Made by a program: the position numbers and the translations under genes. From positions 1-18,752 of the forward strand of contig CAYRHN010000035.1 of NCBI GenBank assembly GCA_964424115.1: 18,752 bases of DNA, written 5' to 3'. This DNA comes from CAYRHN01 sp964424115 (GTDB taxonomy: Bacteria > Chloroflexota > Anaerolineae > Anaerolineales > Anaerolineaceae). Position 1 is the first letter of the stretch. Each line of letters begins with the position of its first letter. This document shows positions 14,313 to 18,752 of this stretch, in pieces. The notes below the pieces were generated by a model. It searched no databases. It was not told the origin of the DNA and saw only the letters and a program-made list of their open reading frames with translations.

Positions 14313-14513
14313 CTACCTCCCTTTGGCCGGCCGGATCGAGCTGGTAATCTCCAGCTGTTCGATCCGCTGTTTCCTGATCTTGATCACCACCACCCCAAAT
14401 CCATTCCGGGTGGTTTTCACTGTTTCCAGGGCTTCCACCAGGTCCCGAATCTCATCCGGCGTCAGAAGTTCCGCCATGCGCGCTGCATAGTCCACCACCG
14501 GTTGATCTTCCAC
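14313..14513 (-). CDS. Small protein of unknown function
   Basis: A 66-residue frame from a GTG 2 nt after the helicase-loader stop, or 54 residues if the in-frame ATG at 14477 is used. The ribosome site is weak for either, so the start is uncertain. The product has helix-forming LLTPDEIRDLVEALETVK and a strand-like GFGVVVIKIRKQRIEQLEI with a basic end. Not recognised. Its end contains the ribosome site of the 27-residue gene that follows, so the two are likely cotranscribed. Confidence 0.65.
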   Translation of the reverse strand: MEDQPVVDYAARMAELLTPDEIRDLVEALETVKTTRNGFGVVVIKIRKQRIEQLEITSSIRPAKGR

Positions 14514-14515
14514 GG

Positions 14516-14923
14516 TTACACCGCAAATTCAGCGTAATTCTTATCGACTACTACTCGGATCGCTTCGAGGATCTCCGCGATGGTTGGCACGCTGGTGTAA
14601 CCGTGGGTGGTCAGCAGGTGATCCACCGCCTGGTTAATCAGTTCGGGCGGATAGCCGTCAAACGCATCGGCATAAACCTTCAGCTGGTTGGGGTCCGCCT
14701 GTCGACCAATGGCATACCACAGCTTCAGCAGCGCATCCATCAGCGCCTTTTTGATTTCCCGGTGCAGCGGCATTACATCCGCCTCCCAGACAGCCGCGGA
14801 TTTGTATCCCGCCTTGCGCATGATTTCTTCGGCCGTCAGCCGCCCAAAGAGCGGATCGATCCTCCAGGCGGCCACATCCGCAAATCCATACGTGATCAGC
14901 ACTAATTCAGCCAGATCAGTCAT
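14516..14923 (-). CDS. Helicase loader-like protein (G39P-like)
   Basis: A 135-residue, mostly helical protein directly downstream of the replisome organiser (ATGA overlap). The C-terminal half shows the pattern of SPP1 G39P-type helicase loader/inhibitors: WYAIGRQADPNQLKVYADAF (about 69-88), YPPELINQAVDHLLTTHGY (about 91-109) and PTIAEILEAIRVV (about 113-125), where a YP...A...L...PT-x-A-x-I arrangement is characteristic. The likely role is delivering a DnaB-type helicase to origin-bound initiator. No phage helicase gene is in the window, so it may recruit the host helicase. The N-terminal 60 residues are less typical. Assignment rests on motif pattern plus position. Confidence 0.6.
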   Translation of the reverse strand: MTDLAELVLITYGFADVAAWRIDPLFGRLTAEEIMRKAGYKSAAVWEADVMPLHREIKKALMDALLKLWYAIGRQADPNQLKVYADAFDGYPPELINQAVDHLLTTHGYTSVPTIAEILEAIRVVVDKNYAEFAV

Positions 14924-15726
14924 TTGACTTCTCCGTTCAAAATCATCTCAACAACTGCATCGTTTTGCTCTTTCAGGCTCCGTTTTCCTGCCGTTCCGCG
15001 TGTGGATCCTTTGGTTGGAAGCCCATTTGCTTTCCAGGATTTCAAAATCGCCAGGATATATGCGATGTTACGCCGGTTATAATTTGCCGCCTCGCGTACG
15101 GCCATTTCAAACCAACCCGGTGGATAATCCATCTCGATTGCTTTGAGTTGATCCGAAATGATTGGCGTCAATGCGCCGATTTCTCGCTCATAAATTTTGA
15201 AAATATTCGGTCTGGGAGCGGCAGCTGCGGATTTTTGCGCGCGAGCGCCTGTTTCTGCTTCTGCTTCTGCTTCTCCCTCTGGATCTGCATCTGAATCTGT
15301 ATCTGCTTCTGTATTCTGTGTCACGAAACGTGACATTTCCGTGACAGTTTCGTGACGCTGTTCGCTGGTTGGCGTGACATTACCGTGATACTGTTCGCTC
15401 TTCTCCCGGTCACGCTGCCGCTGTTTTCGTTCGGCATCCGGGGCCGGGGATTGGCGCGCCGCAAAATGGGTAACCTTCCAACCATCCGCTGTGCGCTCGA
15501 TGATCCCGGTGCTTTCCAACTGTTGCAGGTCCAGCAGCAGATCATCGGCCGGCACTCTCAACACCCAGGAGATCTGCATTTCATCCGGCAGGTTTCCATC
15601 ATCGCCAAATTTTCCGGCGAGAAGGAATAATTCAATCACCCGCCGATAAAGACGGTCCGGTAATGTTCCCATTTTGGGATCATCCAGAATTTCGTGGTAC
15701 AGCTTGATCCAGTAGTTACTCGCCAT
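14920..15726 (-). CDS. Replisome organiser / DnaD-domain replication initiator
   Basis: A 268-residue replication protein. Residues 1-90 form an N-terminal winged-helix-like DNA-binding domain, opening MASNYWIKLYHEILDDPKMG (a classic phage replisome organiser start), then LPDRLYRRVIELFLLAGKFG and a wing ending IIERTADGWKVTHF. Residues about 91-170 are a charged, low-complexity linker. Residues about 178-235 are a DnaD/DnaB_2-type C-terminal domain: YEREIGALTPIISDQLKAIE and YNRRNIAYILAILKSWKANG. The ATG at 15726 overlaps the previous stop by 1 nt (TAATG); a longer upstream start is unlikely. The linker-coding DNA holds phased GTCACG repeats, the likely origin. The helicase loader-like gene follows. 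Confidence 0.88.
   Translation of the reverse strand: MASNYWIKLYHEILDDPKMGTLPDRLYRRVIELFLLAGKFGDDGNLPDEMQISWVLRVPADDLLLDLQQLESTGIIERTADGWKVTHFAARQSPAPDAERKQRQRDREKSEQYHGNVTPTSEQRHETVTEMSRFVTQNTEADTDSDADPEGEAEAEAETGARAQKSAAAAPRPNIFKIYEREIGALTPIISDQLKAIEMDYPPGWFEMAVREAANYNRRNIAYILAILKSWKANGLPTKGSTRGTAGKRSLKEQNDAVVEMILNGEVK
15320..15414 (-). repeat. Iteron cluster, putative replication origin inside the initiator gene
   Basis: The plus-strand hexamer CGTGAC occurs at 15329, 15340, 15351 and 15373, with CGTGAT at 15384: steps of 11, 11, 22 and 11 bp. Inverted GTCACG copies occur at 15320 and 15409. The copy at 15320 makes a perfect palindrome with the first direct copy (GTCACG-AAA-CGTGAC, 15320-15334). 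An 11-bp step is not a codon multiple, so the protein sequence cannot impose it, although a 33-bp (11-codon) duplication of a SEQ-x-H-x-x-VT unit explains part of the regularity. About 110 bp downstream lies an AT-rich tract (15190-15207). Lambda-type initiator genes carry their iterons and AT-rich region in the same place. Confidence 0.6.
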
Positions 15727-15914
15727 TATTTCTCGCCTCTCATCCAGGCCATGTTCTCCTGGCACACTTTGCAGTTTTTGATGTGCACATCCATCTTTGT
15801 CTTGATTTCAGCCAGCGCCATATCATCCAGGGCGCGCAAATCTCCGTCGAACGTCAATTCCCGCCGACAGATTTCCAGCAGCTGCTGGCGCAGGCGGTAA
15901 TACTCAAGGCACAT
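15726..15914 (-). CDS. Small Cys-rich helical protein, possible zinc finger
   Basis: A 62-residue protein starting MCLEYYRLRQQLLEICRREL and ending with HIKNCKVCQENMAWMRGEK. The terminal H-x3-C-x2-C group resembles the zinc-binding motif of anti-sigma factor (zf-HC2-like) domains. The ATG at 15914 has AAGG 8 nt upstream and comes 5 nt after the previous stop; a longer in-frame start at 15956 would overlap that gene. It immediately precedes the replisome organiser. A regulatory role is possible but the family is not firmly recognised. Confidence 0.7.
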   Translation of the reverse strand: MCLEYYRLRQQLLEICRRELTFDGDLRALDDMALAEIKTKMDVHIKNCKVCQENMAWMRGEK

Positions 15915-15919
15915 GATTA

Positions 15920-16192
15920 TTACCTTAAAGAAGTGGTGGAACCATACACATACCAACTTACGTTTGATGAAGACGATCCGGACGAGAACGTCACCATATT
16001 TCTTGATACTTGTATGGTAGGACCATTGCGGCTATCCCATCTATCTTCTGTCACCACTCCATTTTTCACCACCCGACAGTGTTCGTGCCCACAGTTCGGG
16101 CATTTAATAACATGGTTTCCATCGATCTCTGTATCCAGGATAATTTGCACATATTTCCGACAAACGTGACAAAACAACTCCTGACGCTCCAT
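15920..16192 (-). CDS. Small zinc-ribbon-like protein
   Basis: A 90-residue protein with two Cys pairs, FCHVCRKYV (about 7-15) and KCPNCGHEHC (about 30-39), separated by a strand-rich ILDTEIDGNHVI segment: a typical zinc-ribbon layout. The C-terminal half (TIQVSRNMVTFSSGSSSSNV, then WYVYGSTTSLR) is polar and Ser-rich, unlike a standard extra domain. The ATG at 16192 has a perfect AGGAGG 7 nt upstream; an in-frame GTG one codon earlier is less favoured. Zinc ribbons in phage early regions often bind nucleic acid or RNA polymerase, but nothing here identifies the partner. Confidence 0.72.
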   Translation of the reverse strand: MERQELFCHVCRKYVQIILDTEIDGNHVIKCPNCGHEHCRVVKNGVVTEDRWDSRNGPTIQVSRNMVTFSSGSSSSNVSWYVYGSTTSLR

Positions 16193-16206
16193 CACTCAAC
16201 CTCCTG

Positions 16207-16395
16207 CTATTCGCAAAAACAATGTTGGGCAAGATACATCACCAAACCCGCGAGCAGAAACCCCAAAAAGATTCCAAGAATCAACGCGTTGCAAAAACTT
16301 TTACGTATTTCCTTATCTGCTTCCTCGTCCGTCTTGTATATCCGGATTTCAGGCGGCTCCGGTTGTGGTGGGATTCGTTTCAAGTTCTCTCCCAT
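16207..16395 (-). CDS. Small single-pass membrane protein
   Basis: A 62-residue protein: a proline- and charge-rich N-terminus (MGENLKRIPPQPEPPEIRIY, then KTDEEADKEIRK) and a C-terminal membrane segment FCNALILGIFLGFLLAGLVM (about 37-56), ending YLAQHCFCE. The ATG at 16395 overlaps the Gp37/Gp68 gene stop by 1 nt (TGATG). Longer in-frame starts lie inside that gene and are rejected. Predicted tail-anchored or N-in topology; function unknown. Confidence 0.75.
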   Translation of the reverse strand: MGENLKRIPPQPEPPEIRIYKTDEEADKEIRKSFCNALILGIFLGFLLAGLVMYLAQHCFCE

Positions 16396-17282
16396 CACAT
16401 CACCCCGGGAAACTCGTTCCATTCCCGCCCATCCAGCAGGCGGCCAGCAGGTTTCCCCCACCCCTTGAAGAAGAACGGAACCTGTGCTCCCTGGCATTGA
16501 TCCCGTACCGACCTTGCCCAATCCGGGTGCATCGGACGCGCCCCTGTGCCGCTCTCCCCGCCGCAGATGACCCAATCAAGTTTTGGCAAGGCCTCAAATT
16601 CACGTGGCTTTATTCCCAACAAAACACCAGGGGTTTCAACTGACAACGCCCCATGACGATTTGACTGTGCTCTGTAAATCCCAGGGAAAGCAATGGCTGA
16701 ACTAAAGCCCCGAATATCAGGTCGGATAACCCGGTTTGTCTTTACCCATCGGCTAGACCATCTATCACAGCAATCGCAGGATGCTATACTCATCCCAATG
16801 TCCACCGGCCCCAACATCGGCTCAATGGACACGAACCGCACCGCCGCCGGGGTTTCCAGCAGCAGCGGAATGCGCTCATCGGCGGTCTGTTGGTTCTCAA
16901 CCGATACGCCAAGCCAAACATTTTTTAATGCTGGAAGTCCTCGCAAAAAATCCTTCATTCGTTCCGGGCGCTTTGTAAGACTCATAAACGTATGATTCTT
17001 TGCCATTCCCATGCGTGAAAATACCCAACCGATAAACCGATCCGGCACATCCGGGTGAAACAGGTCGCTCATGGAGTTTACAAACACCCGGTGCGGCTTC
17101 CGCCAGTGCAGCGGTGCATCCAGCCGATCCGCATGGCATTGCACGGCAGAAAACGGTCGCTCTCCCCAAAACCGCTTTGCGATCCGTTCTGCATAGCAGT
17201 TCCGGCAGCCCTCTGAAACTTTCGTGCAGCCTGTCACCGGGTTCCAGACCTCATCACACCACTCGATCTTTGTCTTTCCCAT
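16395..17282 (-). CDS. Phage Gp37/Gp68 family protein (DUF5131)
   Basis: A 295-residue protein of a widespread phage family whose biochemical role is not established. Hallmarks: the start IEWCDEVWNPVTGCTKVSEG, a C19-x6-C26-x2-C29-YAE cluster reminiscent of radical-SAM iron-sulfur loops, FVNSMSDLFHPDVP (67-80), SLTKRPERM (101-109), LGVSVENQ (124-131), SIEPMLGPVD (152-161) and the C-terminal DWVICGGESGTGARPMHPDW (236-255), RDQCQGAQVPFFFKGWG. Between the EPMLGP and DWVICGG blocks this copy carries about 70 residues with a CDCCDRW motif (C169, C171, C172), which may add a metal site. It begins 1 nt after the winged-helix gene. Confidence 0.88.
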   Translation of the reverse strand: MGKTKIEWCDEVWNPVTGCTKVSEGCRNCYAERIAKRFWGERPFSAVQCHADRLDAPLHWRKPHRVFVNSMSDLFHPDVPDRFIGWVFSRMGMAKNHTFMSLTKRPERMKDFLRGLPALKNVWLGVSVENQQTADERIPLLLETPAAVRFVSIEPMLGPVDIGMSIASCDCCDRWSSRWVKTNRVIRPDIRGFSSAIAFPGIYRAQSNRHGALSVETPGVLLGIKPREFEALPKLDWVICGGESGTGARPMHPDWARSVRDQCQGAQVPFFFKGWGKPAGRLLDGREWNEFPGVM

Positions 17283-17283
17283 C

Positions 17284-17685
17284 TCAAAACATCCTCTCCT
17301 GCATCGGATTCGGCTTGCGCCGCGTCTTCTGCCAGTACGCCCGGTTCATCGCGTTCCGCTTCTCTACCAGTCGTCGTATCCGGCTCTCGTTATCCGCCAT
17401 GTAGGCTTCAAACTCCTCGTCGGTTTCAACGTAAAAATAACCACCCTTCACCAGGTCGCTGACGATCAGCTCCACCTGGATCTCCTCCCCGGCCTTGTTG
17501 CGGCCGTTTTGCAGCAGGGAGATCGCCTCGCGCACCTGGCGATCCGTGGTGGTGGTATATTCGCCCAGCACCGCTTTGGCCAGATTCTCCTTGCTTATCG
17601 CCCGGGCCGCGCCCACATGGCTCTGCAGCGCCAGCTTGATTGACATCTGCAAATCATCCGGCAGGTTCGGCTTGCCGCTCATCAT
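17284..17685 (-). CDS. Winged-helix DNA-binding protein
   Basis: A 133-residue protein. The region about 20-55 (SHVGAARAISKENLAKAVLG, then TTDRQVREAISLLQNG) followed by GGYFYVETDEEFEAYM (about 81-96) matches the pattern of small phage wHTH proteins, in which AIS..LA...G...R.vR..I..L leads to a GYyv..T.eE..ay wing. The remainder (SRIRRLVEKRNAMNRAYWQK and a basic RRKPNP end) is helical. It starts with an ATGATG overlapping the Lar-like stop. It is a plausible early regulator or replication accessory factor; the function is inferred from the fold only. Confidence 0.6.
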   Translation of the reverse strand: MMSGKPNLPDDLQMSIKLALQSHVGAARAISKENLAKAVLGEYTTTTDRQVREAISLLQNGRNKAGEEIQVELIVSDLVKGGYFYVETDEEFEAYMADNESRIRRLVEKRNAMNRAYWQKTRRKPNPMQERMF

Positions 17686-18110
17686 TCCCCTCCCTCTAGG
17701 GCGGGGCCAGGGGGTAGGTCAGGGGTAATCCGCATCTCCACTTCCTTCCGCACCAGGCGCACACTGTCGCGCATCTCCCGCCGGATTGCATCCCAACGTT
17801 TCACCCGCTCCGCCGGCTCAAGGTGTTCCACTTCCTCCAGGTAGCTGCCCAGCGCCTGGTAAGCCGCTGCCAGCCTCGCCCGGTTGATCGATAGATCCTC
17901 CACCGTCACCTGGTAATGCTCTCCGTTCCACGCCTCGGCGGCCTGCTGGTCAACCTCGGCAAAGTTGGCAAAATTCCCGCTGAACTTCCGCGTGGATAAC
18001 CGACAATTTATGCTTTCGCACCGCACCAGGGCCGAAAGCACCACCCCGGCCATCCCCCGCACCAGCAGGGCTGGATGCCCGCATTTCGGGCAAGGCTTCA
18101 GTTCGTCCAT
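17682..18110 (-). CDS. Lar-like zinc protein (restriction alleviation family N-terminus)
   Basis: A 142-residue protein. Residues 1-60 match the Lar-type zinc module: MDELKPCPKCGHPALLV, Cys pairs C7/C10 and C31/C36, and a closing EVDQQAAEAWN motif, which is diagnostic of the family. Family members include the Rac prophage Lar protein that relieves type I restriction, but most phage homologues are uncharacterised. Residues about 70-130 form a helical region rich in Glu and Arg. The last 14 residues (TPDLPPGPALEGGE) are encoded by REP-like C/G-rich DNA. The ATG at 18110 follows GAGGTGAGA, which supports it over a longer upstream start. Confidence 0.7.
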   Translation of the reverse strand: MDELKPCPKCGHPALLVRGMAGVVLSALVRCESINCRLSTRKFSGNFANFAEVDQQAAEAWNGEHYQVTVEDLSINRARLAAAYQALGSYLEEVEHLEPAERVKRWDAIRREMRDSVRLVRKEVEMRITPDLPPGPALEGGE

Positions 18111-18112
18111 TC

Positions 18113-18244
18113 TCACCTCACCAGGTTCCAGATCAACCATCCGGCGCCGGATGCAACCGCCGCGATAACCGCGCCCCAAAACGACAGGGCGAATTTGTAC
18201 GCCCGCGTCAAATCATCCAGGTTTTCAGCATGATACTCGTCCAT
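18113..18244 (-). CDS. 43-residue membrane mini-protein
   Basis: A small frame starting MDEYHAENLDDLTRAYKFAL with a hydrophobic segment FWGAVIAAVASGAGWLIW (about 22-39) and a short LVR end. It overlaps the 58-residue gene upstream by 37 nt if the ATG at 18244 is used. A TTG at 18211 would give a 32-residue product and a 4-nt TTGA overlap. Neither has a strong ribosome site. The stop lies 2 nt before the Lar-like gene start. Polar head plus one clean membrane segment argue for a real gene. Confidence 0.55.
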   Translation of the reverse strand: MDEYHAENLDDLTRAYKFALSFWGAVIAAVASGAGWLIWNLVR

Positions 18245-18384
18245 TGGCTCGGCTCCGTGTGGAACATGATCAGGATCATCGTCACGAGTACCACCACCGC
18301 CATCCAGATAACCAGCTTCTCAAACGCTGTCAGCTTATGCTCCTGGATGGGGGTCAGGATGTTTCCGTTTCGCGTGTATCTCAT
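18208..18384 (-). CDS. 58-residue single-pass membrane protein
   Basis: A small protein starting MRYTRNGNILTPIQEHKLTA, followed by FEKLVIWMAVVVLVTMILIM (about 21-40), which is a clear membrane segment, and the tail FHTEPSQWTSIMLKTWMI. The ATG overlaps the previous stop by 4 nt (ATGA), and GAGAGG lies 5 nt upstream. No family recognised. It forms a pair of tiny membrane genes with the next frame. Confidence 0.65.
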   Translation of the reverse strand: MRYTRNGNILTPIQEHKLTAFEKLVIWMAVVVLVTMILIMFHTEPSQWTSIMLKTWMI

Positions 18385-18701
18385 GCCGGCCTCTCTTCTT
18401 CTCCGGGCAGGGGCAGGTCATTGACCTGCCCGCCGCCAAACGTCACCACCGCAATCCCCTGCAGCTCAGTCTGGCTCAGCGCAGCAATTTCCCGCTCCAG
18501 CCAGCTCACCAGGTGATTGATCAACCACTGCTCGGCCCGGTTCTTCCCGACGTAGCGGATGGACCGCACAACTTCCGTGTACATCTTTCTCAGGTCCCCG
18601 GCATCCTCTGGATCGATGATCTGGATCGGCTTCACCAGCAGCCGGCAGGCCAGCAGCACCCACAGGGGGGAAACACACAGGAACCGGCGGATATCATTCA
18701 T
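18381..18701 (-). CDS. Hypothetical early protein
   Basis: A 106-residue protein, not recognised. It has a hydrophobic start (FLCVSPLWVLLACRLLV, about 7-23), then PIQIIDPEDAGDLRKMYTEV, a helical AEQWLINHLVSWLEREIAAL segment (about 56-75) and a C-terminal VVTFGGGQVNDLPLPGEEER. The ATG overlaps the stop of the partial upstream gene by 4 nt, and its own stop overlaps the next ATG. The spacing supports a real gene. A structural or membrane role cannot be told apart from the sequence. Confidence 0.65.
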   Translation of the reverse strand: MNDIRRFLCVSPLWVLLACRLLVKPIQIIDPEDAGDLRKMYTEVVRSIRYVGKNRAEQWLINHLVSWLEREIAALSQTELQGIAVVTFGGGQVNDLPLPGEEERPA

Positions 18702-18752
18702 TGCTGCACCCCCAACATCGTCGGCACCGGCGCCGGTTGCAAAATCACCGCC
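18698..18752 (-). CDS. C-terminal end of an upstream gene (partial)
   Basis: The last 17 codons of a gene running in from the right edge, read as AVILQPAPVPTMLGVQQ then TGA. The stop overlaps the next ATG as ATGA, the same coupling used throughout this operon, which is the main reason for choosing this frame. Too short to identify. Confidence 0.5.
   Translation of the reverse strand, partial: AVILQPAPVPTMLGVQQ

Overview
This window is one continuous stretch of a tailed-phage genome (siphovirus, HK97-type head), either a free phage or a prophage. Every gene I accept lies on the minus strand, so gene order reads from the right edge to the left edge. Genes are packed with 1, 4 or 8 nt stop/start overlaps (TAATG, TGATG, ATGA), the only sizeable non-coding stretch is about 160 bp (14063-14223), and no chromosomal housekeeping gene is visible. 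Composition is moderately GC-rich (mid-50s % by eye). Strong AGGAGG-like ribosome sites and a consensus sigma-70 promoter indicate a bacterial host. Two intergenic palindromes look like the REP-type repeats of bacterial chromosomes, with a style I associate with Chloroflexota and some other phyla. That host hint is weak. No integrase, repressor, tRNA, CRISPR array or insertion sequence is visible.

Right arm, early/replication module (18752 to 14224): the tail end of an unknown gene, a 106-aa unknown, two tiny membrane proteins, a Lar-like zinc protein, a winged-helix DNA-binding protein, a Gp37/Gp68 (DUF5131) protein, a small membrane protein, two small Cys-rich proteins, a DnaD-domain replisome organiser, a G39P-like helicase loader, a 66-aa unknown and a 27-aa membrane peptide. 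The linker of the replisome organiser gene carries GTCACG repeats on an 11-bp grid next to a perfect palindrome and an AT-rich stretch. I read this as the likely phage replication origin.

Switch region (14224 to 14063): a consensus promoter (TTGACA, 16 nt, TATAAT) points at the late genes, but an intrinsic terminator lies between it and the first late gene. This is the layout of a lambda pR'-tR' late control module and would make a leader RNA of about 65 nt unless terminator read-through is licensed.

Left arm, late module (14062 to 17): lysis genes (internally duplicated holin-like protein, second membrane protein, Rz-like coiled-coil membrane protein, TIM-barrel/SH3 endolysin), then HNH endonuclease, TerS, TerL, small membrane protein, HK97 portal, ClpP-like prohead protease, major capsid protein, two small head genes, gp6-like connector, head-tail adaptor, gp10-like protein, tail terminator-like protein, major tail protein with a C-terminal Ig-like domain, tail assembly chaperone with a programmed -1 frameshift to a gpGT fusion, and the tape measure protein. 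The distal tail genes would lie beyond the left edge.

Points most worth attention are the promoter-terminator switch, the iteron cluster inside the replication gene, the frameshift signal (AAACCCT plus a perfect hairpin whose loop holds the stop codon), the REP-like hairpins placed directly after the two most abundant virion protein genes, and the 27-aa peptide gene next to the late promoter.
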